Assembly (NCBI RefSeq): GCF_003544855.1
Contig: NZ_CP032101.1
Location: 2,294,001 to 2,358,000, forward strand
From: Malaciobacter marinus
GTDB lineage: Bacteria; Campylobacterota; Campylobacteria; Campylobacterales; Arcobacteraceae
Direction of reading: 5' to 3'
Length of the DNA: 64,000 nucleotides
Shown: in pieces, positions 9,841-16,926 of the stretch
Layout: each line of letters starts with the position of its first letter
How positions within the stretch are numbered: position 1 is the stretch's first letter
Translations under genes and position numbers: made by a program
Notes under the pieces: generated by a model
The model's database searches: none
Seen by the model: only the letters and a program-made list of their open reading frames with translations
Told to the model about the DNA's origin: nothing

Positions 9841-10302
9841 CTATGCCTTTAAAATATCAAGTGTTTTAGTATCAATATTTTTGTGTGTATTAAAAGCAGC
9901 AATATTTGCTTCATATGATCTTTGAGCTTCTATTAAATTAACCATTTCAATAACTGGATTAATATTTGGATAAGCTACATATCCATCTTTATTTGCATCT
10001 GGATGTGCTGGCTCAAATCTCATAATAGGCTCTGCATCATTTTGAACAATTGATTTAACACCAACTCCTCTTAATTCATCTGCGCTTTTTTTACTATTTG
10101 ATTGTTCAATATCATTACTATTTGATTTTTCTGCTTTATTTAATAAAATTTCCTCAAATACAACATCTTGTTTTTTATACGGTCCACCACCAATTGTATT
10201 TGTAGTTTGAGCATTTGCTATATTCGCACTTACTACATTTATTCTAGTTCTTTGTGCACTCATTCCAGAAGTTGCTACATTGTATCCATCAAAAAAACCC
10301 AT
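9841..10302 (-). CDS. flgC: Proximal rod protein FlgC
   Basis: FlgC is one of the four axial rod proteins. The 153-residue sequence has the rod N-terminal motif (ATSGMSAQRTRINVVSANIANAQT, residues about 10-33; the family form is SGM-A-R-N-ANN-ANA) and the C-terminal rod/hook helix NPVIEMVNLIEAQRSYEANIAAFNTHK. A clear ribosome site (AAGGAG) stands 6 bases before the ATG. FliE, its assembly partner, is encoded immediately upstream. flgB is located away from flgC, near 28 kb, a split also seen in other Campylobacterota. Confidence 0.96.
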   Translation of the reverse strand: MGFFDGYNVATSGMSAQRTRINVVSANIANAQTTNTIGGGPYKKQDVVFEEILLNKAEKSNSNDIEQSNSKKSADELRGVGVKSIVQNDAEPIMRFEPAHPDANKDGYVAYPNINPVIEMVNLIEAQRSYEANIAAFNTHKNIDTKTLDILKA

Positions 10303-10314
10303 AAAATCTCCTTA

Positions 10315-10617
10315 TTATGCTTGCATTCTTGAAATTTCTTTATATGCAGCGATTGCTTTATTTTGAACTTCTAAACCTAATTTCAATGAAAGTTCAGCTT
10401 CTTCAATTTTTTGAACTGCCTCTTGAAGATTTTCAACCTTACCTGTTGCAATACCTTCCATAGCATTATATCCATCAATTTGATGCTGATTCACTTCACC
10501 TACTGCACCTTTTAACATACTAGCAAAAGATTCATTTTCTTTTGGAGAATTTACTTCATTTTTTACTTGCGATAGTCCTAAAGAACCAATTGAGTCTTTA
10601 ATTGAAGAAATATTCAT
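10315..10617 (-). CDS. fliE: Hook-basal body junction protein FliE
   Basis: FliE joins the MS ring and export gate to the rod and is the first exported axial component. The 100-residue protein has the expected disordered start (SSIKDSIGSLGLSQVKNE) and the family C-terminal helices (VENLQEAVQKIEEAELSLKLGLEVQNKAIAAYKEISRMQ). Length is normal. It sits 8 bases after the small membrane protein gene and 12 bases before flgC, in the order fliE-flgC-fliK-fliR-flhB. Confidence 0.95.
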   Translation of the reverse strand: MNISSIKDSIGSLGLSQVKNEVNSPKENESFASMLKGAVGEVNQHQIDGYNAMEGIATGKVENLQEAVQKIEEAELSLKLGLEVQNKAIAAYKEISRMQA

Positions 10618-10625
10618 TTTTTACC

Positions 10626-10949
10626 TCACTCTTTTTTATCAACACTTGCATTAGCATCATTAATACTCATTTCTGCAAGCATTGCATCAATTTTTTCAGA
10701 ATTATATTTAAAATCTAATTCCTCTTTTTTGTTATCTAAACTAAAAAGCAAAATGATCAAAGATAACATCATATTAGATACTCCTTTTAAAACAATTGTA
10801 ACACCAACTATTCCAAAAAGCATTTCCAAAGGAGTAAATAAGTCTGCATTAACTACAAAAAATATAAGTGTAGCAAAGAATCCAGTTGCAATATACAACC
10901 TAAAGATTCCCGTATTTATTACGTTTTGGGAAAACTTTTCTACTACCAT
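10626..10949 (-). CDS. Small inner-membrane protein of the flagellar operon, function unknown
   Basis: I do not recognise a named family. The 107-residue protein has two or three hydrophobic segments (about 13-34, 40-54 and 58-71), then a charged C-terminal tail of about 36 residues. The tail includes SEKIDAMLAEM (84-94), an amphipathic helix that resembles the CheY-binding peptides of FliM (EIDALL type). It leads the fliE-flgC-fliK-fliR-flhB group and is 8 bases from fliE, so a flagellar role is likely. About 72 bases of non-coding sequence separate it from flhG; they contain an AAAGGA ribosome site and possibly a promoter. The CheY link is speculation from the motif only. Confidence 0.7.
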   Translation of the reverse strand: MVVEKFSQNVINTGIFRLYIATGFFATLIFFVVNADLFTPLEMLFGIVGVTIVLKGVSNMMLSLIILLFSLDNKKEELDFKYNSEKIDAMLAEMSINDANASVDKKE

Positions 10950-11021
10950 AGTATCATAGTTCCTTTAAAACAATAATATTTAATACACTTTTTCTGTAAT
11001 ATACAGACACCTTACGCAACC

Positions 11022-11837
11022 TTATTTTATATTTTTAAGTAAAGTATCAATTATAGCTTGTAGTTCCTTAGTTGAGTCATCATTTTTAAACTCAAAACTA
11101 AATAATTTTCTTAACCGGCCAGTTGTTGAAATATTTGCAGAAGTTGATACATTACCTATATATTTTACCATAAAATTATCATTTAATCTATTTTTTTTAG
11201 CCAAATTTATTAAAGAATTTGAAATTGTATTTCCAATTTGATGATTTTTTGTATGATTAAAACATAACATAAGCTGTTCTTTATCTTTGGATAGCATTTT
11301 TATTAAAGCATACAAATCAGTTAATGCACTAGGATCAGTTGTAGTAACTGCTAAAATATTATCAGATATTGCCAAAAATTCTTTAACATACTCATTTAAA
11401 CCAGCTCCTGTATCAACTAAAACAACATCAAATTCATTTAAACTTATAATATCCTCAACTATTCTTGCAAAAACAAAAGAGTTAGAGTGATTTGAGTATT
11501 GATAACCACTCTTACCAGCAACTAGTGAAATATTTTTATAAGCTGTTTGAAGTAAAACCTCATCAATAGTAACTTTTCCTTCAATATAATCAAATAGTGT
11601 ATATCTTGGTTTCATATCAAATAGTACTTGCATATTTGCTAAGCCAATATCAGCATCAACTATTGCCACTTTAAAACCTCTTGAAGATAATAAATACGCA
11701 ATGTTTCCAGTAAAAGTTGATTTACCTACTCCACCCTTACCTGATGTAATTGTTAGTAATTTAGTTTTTGACTCTCTTTGTCTATTTTTTGTAAGATTGA
11801 TTAATCTACTTGCTTGATTTGAAATACTATTAAACAC
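11022..11837 (-). CDS. flhG: MinD-like ATPase FlhG controlling flagellar number and placement
   Basis: FlhG (YlxH/FleN) is a MinD/ParA-family ATPase that limits flagellar number and acts on the GTPase FlhF. The deviant Walker A motif TSGKGGVGKST is near residues 31-41, followed by DADIGLANMQ and VLVDTGAG, the ParA switch motifs. A longer reading from a TTG at 11855 is possible, but I choose the GTG at 11837: AAGGAG lies 6 bases before it, whereas the TTG would place that ribosome site inside the coding sequence. With this start the gene begins 2 bases after the flhF stop. The flhF-flhG pair is the usual arrangement in polar flagellates. Confidence 0.93.
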   Translation of the reverse strand: MFNSISNQASRLINLTKNRQRESKTKLLTITSGKGGVGKSTFTGNIAYLLSSRGFKVAIVDADIGLANMQVLFDMKPRYTLFDYIEGKVTIDEVLLQTAYKNISLVAGKSGYQYSNHSNSFVFARIVEDIISLNEFDVVLVDTGAGLNEYVKEFLAISDNILAVTTTDPSALTDLYALIKMLSKDKEQLMLCFNHTKNHQIGNTISNSLINLAKKNRLNDNFMVKYIGNVSTSANISTTGRLRKLFSFEFKNDDSTKELQAIIDTLLKNIK

Positions 11838-11839
11838 TC

Positions 11840-13003
11840 TTATCTCCTTGGACAAGAACTATTCATAAAACAGTCAATCAAAAAAGATGCATCTGATACG
11901 ATTAAGTCATCTGGAACATTTTGTCCTATAGAAAAATATGTAATTGACTTTTTTGTTTTATGTGCAAAAGAAATCAAATTTCCAAAACTTCTAGTTTCAT
12001 CAAGCTTAGTAAAAGTCAAATAATCAATATTTAATCTTGAGTAGTTTGCATAAATATCAATTAAATCACTTTGTTTTACATTTGCAGGAAGTACCAATAT
12101 TTTTTCAATAGGTAATTCTTCTATTCTATTTTGATACTCATTTATTAACTCTATTTTATCCACATCATATTGACTAGAACCAGCAGTATCTATAAATATA
12201 TAATTGCAATCTTTTAATCTAAGTAATGCTTCTATTAAATCCTCTGGATTTTTAACAATTTCTAAAGGTAAACGCATAATATTTGTATAAGCTTGCAATT
12301 GTTCAATAGCTCCAACTCTAAATGAATCTAAAGTTACAATTCCAACTTTATAATTTTGTCCTAATTTATATGCATATCTAGCAGCTAATTTTGCAATTGT
12401 TGTAGTTTTACCAACTCCTGTTGGGCCAACCATCATCGTAATTTTTCTTTGATGTTTTCTTAATGGTACTTCATGTTTAATAGGAAGTATTCTTCTTAAA
12501 ATTAATTTAAAAAAATCATTGACTTTTTTAGGATTTGCTTTTAATGAAACTGGCAATTGTTTTATTGTTTTTTTCATTATTGTGTAGGTCATCTCTTGAT
12601 CAAATTCATTTTGTTCAAAAAGATTATACATATCTGCAAATTCAGGAGGGATAGTCAAATCATACAGTTGACTTTTAGGATCCCATATTGATTTTTGAAC
12701 CTGTCCAATTGCATCTTGCATTTTAAGTATTTCTGCTCTAAAATCATACACAGAAGCTTGAAATTTTTCATCTTTTTTTGGATCTTTTGAAACAATTTTT
12801 TTTGTATAAGTTGACTTCTTTATAGGTTCATTCATAGTATTACTATCTTCTAATGCAACAACCACCTCATACATATCTTTATTACCATCTTTAGCACTAG
12901 ATATTTTTTTAGTAGATATTACAATTGCTTCTTCACCACACTCTTCTTGAGCCTTTTTTAAAGCAATTGTTGGTGTTTCTCCTAAAAATGAAAGCATATT
13001 CAT
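11840..13003 (-). CDS. flhF: SRP-type GTPase FlhF (flagellar pole targeting)
   Basis: FlhF is an Ffh/FtsY-like GTPase that marks the cell pole for flagellar assembly. The 387 residues contain an N-terminal B domain (about 1-140, Lys-rich), an N domain, and a G domain with P-loop GPTGVGKTT at 193-201, then TLDSFRVGAIEQLQAY, FIDTAG and TKLDETRSFG, which are the SRP-GTPase motifs G2-G4. It overlaps the upstream mini-FlgA gene by 4 bases and is followed by flhG. The linker around 55-80 is charged and likely flexible. Confidence 0.96.
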   Translation of the reverse strand: MNMLSFLGETPTIALKKAQEECGEEAIVISTKKISSAKDGNKDMYEVVVALEDSNTMNEPIKKSTYTKKIVSKDPKKDEKFQASVYDFRAEILKMQDAIGQVQKSIWDPKSQLYDLTIPPEFADMYNLFEQNEFDQEMTYTIMKKTIKQLPVSLKANPKKVNDFFKLILRRILPIKHEVPLRKHQRKITMMVGPTGVGKTTTIAKLAARYAYKLGQNYKVGIVTLDSFRVGAIEQLQAYTNIMRLPLEIVKNPEDLIEALLRLKDCNYIFIDTAGSSQYDVDKIELINEYQNRIEELPIEKILVLPANVKQSDLIDIYANYSRLNIDYLTFTKLDETRSFGNLISFAHKTKKSITYFSIGQNVPDDLIVSDASFLIDCFMNSSCPRR

Positions 13004-13392
13004 TCTACTCTTCCATCTTTATAGATTTTTTCAATTTTTCCATCACTTCTTTTTATCCTAATATACTCATCATTTTGAAAAATTATCTCACCTCTTTTTT
13101 CTATTTCTAATGCACCAAATTTAAATACAATTGCTTCTTTTTTGTAAGGCTTAACATCTTTTGTACAAATTACACTATTTTTTCTAATATAGTGTAGTGC
13201 TTCATATTTTTTATTATTTAAATCAGCTAATTTAAGTGGTTTGCAATACTTTTCAACACTGTCAACTTTTCTAAGCATTAAATCTCTTGTATCAATTATT
13301 GATTTATAATGAATTGGTTTTTTAGCAACTAGTACATCAATTGCATTTGCACTAACAAAAAGAAATATAAGTAAAAAACTAAGCCTTAACAT
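13000..13392 (-). CDS. Short exported FlgA-like (SAF domain) protein, possible P-ring chaperone module
   Basis: The 130-residue product has a signal peptide (MLRLSFLLIFLFVSANA) and then a pattern like the C-terminal SAF domain of the P-ring chaperone FlgA: DVLVAKKPIHYKSIIDTRDL, a later YIRKNSVICTKDV, and a beta-rich end with GEIIFQNDEYIRIK. FlgA proteins are usually over 200 residues, so only the SAF module seems present. Cys50 and Cys76 could form a disulfide. A longer ORF opens at 13434, but the ATG at 13392 is chosen because GGGGGAG lies just upstream and the signal peptide then begins at residue 1. The gene overlaps the upstream FlgN-like gene by 14 bases. Function is inferred. Confidence 0.7.
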   Translation of the reverse strand: MLRLSFLLIFLFVSANAIDVLVAKKPIHYKSIIDTRDLMLRKVDSVEKYCKPLKLADLNNKKYEALHYIRKNSVICTKDVKPYKKEAIVFKFGALEIEKRGEIIFQNDEYIRIKRSDGKIEKIYKDGRVE

Positions 13393-13756
13393 CAAGTAAA
13401 GCTCCCCCATTATTTTTTGTAATATCATCAACAATTTCTTTATACATTTGTTGAACAGGTAATACTATTGATGCTAATTCTTTATTAAGTTTATAAAGAT
13501 TTCGTAATTCCTCTTCTAAATTATCAACCTTTTGTCTATAAATATCAACATCCTCACCAGCTTTTACTTTATTAATAATTAAATCATTTAATTTTATTTT
13601 CAATGATGATATTTCATTAATCATCTCTTCTTTTTCACTATTTCTATCCAAAAGTTTTTCATGTTTTGCTTGCTTTATATCTTCAATATCTAATTTTATT
13701 GATTCTTTCATTTTATCTATAAGTTCTAACATTGTTTCAACTGTTTGTTCAATCAT
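13379..13756 (-). CDS. flgN: FlgN-like coiled-coil protein, candidate hook-associated protein chaperone
   Basis: The 125-residue protein is nearly all helical, with charged heptads (SIKLDIEDIKQAKHEKLLDR, then DIYRQKVDNLEEELRNLYKL) and no membrane segment. Size and coiled-coil character fit FlgN, the cytosolic export chaperone for FlgK and FlgL. The position between the flgJ-like gene and flhF supports this. FlgN sequences are poorly conserved, so the name rests on size, helix pattern and neighbourhood. Its 3' end overlaps the next gene by 14 bases. Confidence 0.65.
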   Translation of the reverse strand: MIEQTVETMLELIDKMKESIKLDIEDIKQAKHEKLLDRNSEKEEMINEISSLKIKLNDLIINKVKAGEDVDIYRQKVDNLEEELRNLYKLNKELASIVLPVQQMYKEIVDDITKNNGGALLDVKA

Positions 13757-13771
13757 CGTAAATCCAATCTA

Positions 13772-14068
13772 TTATTTATTGTTTTGGCTTAAAAATTGAT
13801 ATAACATATCACTAATACCCATAGTACCTTTTGTATTTTTCGATACAGTTTCTGTGTACATTCCTTTTATAATATCAGAACCAGTACCCTCACCTGCAAC
13901 ATTAGTACTCTTTAATGAAATATCCATCAACTGTTGAGCAAAAAAAGATTCAAAATCATCACATACTTTTTTTAAATTATCATCATCTAAGGTTTTTGCG
14001 TCTATATTTTCAAATTTGTTATTACTAAATTCATTTTTAGTAACAATTGGTGTGCTAAGTTCAATCAT
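13772..14068 (-). CDS. flgJ: Rod-binding protein (FlgJ N-terminal domain only)
   Basis: The 98-residue protein matches the rod-binding half of FlgJ: KKVCDDFESFFAQQLMDISLKST followed by GSDIIKGMYTETVSK and a terminal SDMLYQFLSQ. The muramidase half found in enterobacterial FlgJ is absent, as in many bacteria where the peptidoglycan hydrolase is a separate protein. It acts as a rod-capping or scaffold protein in the periplasm and has no signal peptide, consistent with flagellar export. The start overlaps the motB stop by one base. Confidence 0.85.
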   Translation of the reverse strand: MIELSTPIVTKNEFSNNKFENIDAKTLDDDNLKKVCDDFESFFAQQLMDISLKSTNVAGEGTGSDIIKGMYTETVSKNTKGTMGISDMLYQFLSQNNK

Positions 14069-14844
14069 TATTCCAACCTATCAAAGAAATTTTCTTCACT
14101 TAAAATATCAGATTGATCATTTTCAGAAAAAAATCTGATTTCAACTCTTCTATTATCAGAAGCAACTTCACTTTTTGGATGATATGAACCATATGCAGAA
14201 ACTTTTAACTGTCCTGGTTCAATCCTGTTTTTAATTAATTCTTTTACTACTTCAACTGATCTTAATGCAGACAAATCCCAATCATCTCTTGGTATATCTT
14301 TGTTTTTATAAGCCGCATTATCAGTATGCCCTATTACTTCAATTGCAAAAGTTTGAGGCATAGTTCTTATTACTCTTGCTATTTTAGCAATAAACCTCTT
14401 AGAAGCAGCATCATTTATTCTATACTCACCTGGTTTAAACATTATAGTTGAAGGAATATCTAAAACAAACTCATTTTTGCCTTTTGTTATTTGCATAATT
14501 TGAGATTGATCTGCTGCAGTGTCATTTGCAATCTCAACTATTTCTTTAATTTCATTTGAAGCTTGCTCAATTCCTTCTTCTGCTGCTGTCATACTATCAG
14601 GACTATCACTATTACTTTGATTATTTGAATGTTGATCTGTTTGTTCTCTAACATCAGAAGTTTTATCTAAAAACCCCATTGCCTTTTTCATAATATCAAA
14701 GTACTCTTCAACTTTTTTCTTATCCATAACAGCCATGGATAAAAGTAAAATAAAAAAAGTAAGCAATAAAGACATAAGATCACCAAACTGAACTAACCAA
14801 CCTGGTAAGCATTTAGGACAATCTGGACATTTTTTCTTTGCCAT
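14068..14844 (-). CDS. motB: Stator protein MotB
   Basis: MotB anchors the proton-driven stator to peptidoglycan. The 258-residue protein has a single membrane helix at about 17-40 with the proton-carrying Asp22 (FGDLMSLLLTFF), a plug/linker region, and a periplasmic OmpA-type peptidoglycan-binding domain (about 130-245, with EVIGHTDN and DLSALRSVEVVKELI). An N-terminal cysteine cluster (CPDCPKC, residues 6-12) precedes the membrane helix. The gene follows motA by 8 bases. No sodium-type features are decisive, so ion choice is undetermined. Confidence 0.97.
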   Translation of the reverse strand: MAKKKCPDCPKCLPGWLVQFGDLMSLLLTFFILLLSMAVMDKKKVEEYFDIMKKAMGFLDKTSDVREQTDQHSNNQSNSDSPDSMTAAEEGIEQASNEIKEIVEIANDTAADQSQIMQITKGKNEFVLDIPSTIMFKPGEYRINDAASKRFIAKIARVIRTMPQTFAIEVIGHTDNAAYKNKDIPRDDWDLSALRSVEVVKELIKNRIEPGQLKVSAYGSYHPKSEVASDNRRVEIRFFSENDQSDILSEENFFDRLE

Positions 14845-14852
14845 ATCTATTT

Positions 14853-15608
14853 CTATTCTGGAAGTTCAACTAAAATTGAATTTAGTTTCATCTTAATATT
14901 ACCTATTGACTCCTCTGCTGCAATCATAGAAGCACCTGAAATAATAACTTCACAAGCTGTTATCTCAATATCATTTTTTCTTGCTAGTTTATTTTCAATT
15001 ACACCTGCAAATAAAGTACCAATTAAAGCTCCATACATAGTTGTAATCAAAGCAACTGCCATTGCTGGACCAACTGCTGCTGGATCTGATAAGTTTGCAA
15101 GCATAGCAACCAATCCAACTAAAGTACCAATCATACCCATTGAACCAGCTGTTCCTCCCATATTTCCAAACAAACCAATCATAATGCCATGTCTTTTTTC
15201 CATATGTTCCATTTTTAGTTCAAGTAAAGGCTCTAATACTTCTGGTTTTGTTCCATCAACAATCAATTGAAAGGCCTCTTTTAAAAAAGGATTATTCTCT
15301 TGCATTACTTTTTGTTCAATATGCATAACACCATGTTTTTTCACTTCTGTTGCATAAAATATTATTTTTTCAACTAATTCAGGTAAAGATTCAGTTTTTA
15401 CTTCATTAAATGCAACTTTAATTGCAGGCGTCATTCTTTTTAATTCATTAACTTCAAATTGACCAGCTGTAACAGCTAATGTACCACCTACAACAATTAT
15501 CAATGACGGGATGTCAATATATGCACCAAAACCTGCACCACCAAGTGCAATTGCTAAGATTACAAATGACCATCCCGCTATAATTCCGCCTAATGTACCT
15601 TTATCCAT
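14853..15608 (-). CDS. motA: Stator protein MotA
   Basis: MotA forms the pentameric ring that couples proton entry to torque. The 251-residue protein has four membrane segments (about 7-25, 31-50, 150-172, 180-205) and a cytoplasmic loop between the second and third. The conserved region GGTAGSMGMIGTLVGLVAMLANL is followed by PAMAVALITTMYGALIGT, with the typical Pro between helices. It starts one base before the end of the fliY gene region and is followed by motB. Length and motifs are normal. Confidence 0.97.
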   Translation of the reverse strand: MDKGTLGGIIAGWSFVILAIALGGAGFGAYIDIPSLIIVVGGTLAVTAGQFEVNELKRMTPAIKVAFNEVKTESLPELVEKIIFYATEVKKHGVMHIEQKVMQENNPFLKEAFQLIVDGTKPEVLEPLLELKMEHMEKRHGIMIGLFGNMGGTAGSMGMIGTLVGLVAMLANLSDPAAVGPAMAVALITTMYGALIGTLFAGVIENKLARKNDIEITACEVIISGASMIAAEESIGNIKMKLNSILVELPE

Positions 15609-16526
15609 TTACTTCAATCCTAACTGGTTTAATCTTAGTGCTTCGTTTCCTATACTTTTTACTTTAAGTCCAAATTTTCCTTCAACAATAACTGCTTCTC
15701 CCTCACCAATTTTAACACCATTTACAAGTATTTCTAAAGGTTCATTTACCATTTGGTCAAGCTCTATTATTTCACCTATATCCCAACGCAAAATATCTTT
15801 TAATAAAAAGTTTTTTGTTCCTAATCTTACACTAAGTTTTAACTTTATATTAAACAATAATTGTAAATTATGTGCAGAATTTTCAGATAACAAAGAACTA
15901 ATACCAAGATTATCACTTGATGAAGTTTTATTTGATTGATTTGAAGGACTACTTTGTTCACTATTGCTTGAATTTTCTGATGCTAAAGGTAAATCCTGAA
16001 CATCATCTTTACCTGTTATTGAACTAATAAAAGGAAGTATTAGTTTATCAAAACTGATAATAACAGGTAATTTTTCAGAATCCATAGATAAAGAAAATTC
16101 ATAAATATTTTCAGCTTCTTTCATAGATGAAGATTCAACAATTGATGAGTTTAATACTTCAAACTTAATACTTCCTATATCATCAAAATTTTGTGCATTA
16201 ACAGATGTTGAAAAACTTCCACAAATATTAGAAGTGATTTCATTAACTGCATCAGCAATTTCATCATCTATATGTTCTTTTAAATCACCCATTCCACCTA
16301 GCATAAAATATTCAAATTTTGTAGCTGAAATAGTTGGAATAAAAAATGACCAATTACTCGTACCAGCATTAAAATCAAACTTAACATCAACTTGTATACA
16401 TTGAGTTGGCTCATAATTCTCTTTATCTAACTCTTGTATATTATCAATTGTTGAACTTTTTGACAATAATTGCTCTAATGTGTTTGTTAACTCATCTTTT
16501 AATATATTTGATAAATCTGATGCCAA
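15609..16526 (-). CDS. fliY: Flagellar motor switch protein FliY
   Basis: FliY is a switch-complex component of Campylobacterota that carries a CheC/FliM-like middle domain and a FliN-like C-terminal SpoA domain. In 305 residues I see the middle domain at about 45-170 (DDEIADAVNEITSNICGSF) and the SpoA domain at about 225-300 (KLSVRLGTKNFLLKDILRWDIG, then LEILVNGVKIGEGEAV). A Ser/Asn-rich linker joins them. The CheC-type phosphatase pattern E-x2-N is not kept exactly: after Glu the Asn falls one position late. No FliM-like CheY-docking peptide is present at its N-terminus. The start is a TTG 9 bases after an AAGG site. A separate short FliN is encoded at 24 kb. Confidence 0.88.
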   Translation of the reverse strand: MASDLSNILKDELTNTLEQLLSKSSTIDNIQELDKENYEPTQCIQVDVKFDFNAGTSNWSFFIPTISATKFEYFMLGGMGDLKEHIDDEIADAVNEITSNICGSFSTSVNAQNFDDIGSIKFEVLNSSIVESSSMKEAENIYEFSLSMDSEKLPVIISFDKLILPFISSITGKDDVQDLPLASENSSNSEQSSPSNQSNKTSSSDNLGISSLLSENSAHNLQLLFNIKLKLSVRLGTKNFLLKDILRWDIGEIIELDQMVNEPLEILVNGVKIGEGEAVIVEGKFGLKVKSIGNEALRLNQLGLK

Positions 16527-16539
16527 TTAATATTACCTT

Positions 16540-16860
16540 TTACTTAGACTCGTCTAGTTTTTGTTTAAGCTCATTAAGTAATTGAGCTTTTACTCTCATC
16601 ATATCTTCTGTTGGGTATTTATACTCAGCATCGCCTCTTTTAACTTTTACAAAAAAATCTTGTGAGCTTTTGTTATATCCAAATCTAACATTATCCAAAA
16701 TTACTTCATTTTTATCATAATCTTGTTGAGAACCTTGTGCATTTTTATACTTTTCATCAGATTCAACTTTATTATTGTTATCTACTTCAGAAACTTTTTT
16801 TGCTTTTTCTACATGATTAACTTTTGCATTATCAATGTCTGCAACTCTTCCTAATTCCAT
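16540..16860 (-). CDS. Small flagellar-operon protein, possibly FlaG-like
   Basis: The 106-residue soluble protein has a charged, disordered first half and a compact end (VRFGYNKSSQDFFVKVKRGD, then YPTEDMMRVKAQLLNELK). The pattern of a short beta hairpin, a proline and a terminal helix recalls FlaG proteins, which affect filament length, but the similarity is weak. It is the first gene behind a clear -10 box at 16893-16898 and has an AGGAG ribosome site, so it leads the fliY-motA-motB-flhFG transcription unit. I give no firm function. Confidence 0.6.
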   Translation of the reverse strand: MELGRVADIDNAKVNHVEKAKKVSEVDNNNKVESDEKYKNAQGSQQDYDKNEVILDNVRFGYNKSSQDFFVKVKRGDAEYKYPTEDMMRVKAQLLNELKQKLDESK

Positions 16861-16892
16861 AGCAATCTCCTATAAAATTGTGTATTACCTAG

Positions 16893-16898
16893 ATTATA
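16893..16898 (-). promoter_or_regulatory. -10 box before the FlaG-like/fliY/motAB unit
   Basis: On the reverse strand the sequence reads GATATAATCTAGG, a perfect TATAAT preceded by a T-rich tract, about 33 bases before the ATG at 16860. No sigma-54 (GG-N10-GC) pattern was seen here. This suggests housekeeping-sigma transcription of the downstream motility genes. Confidence 0.6.
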
Positions 16899-16926
16899 TC
16901 AAAAAACAAATAAATTTTTAACTCTT

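Noticed and set aside
15511-15939. Plus-strand ORF of 142 codons across motA/fliY
   Set aside because: Crosses two well-supported genes on the other strand and has no motif.
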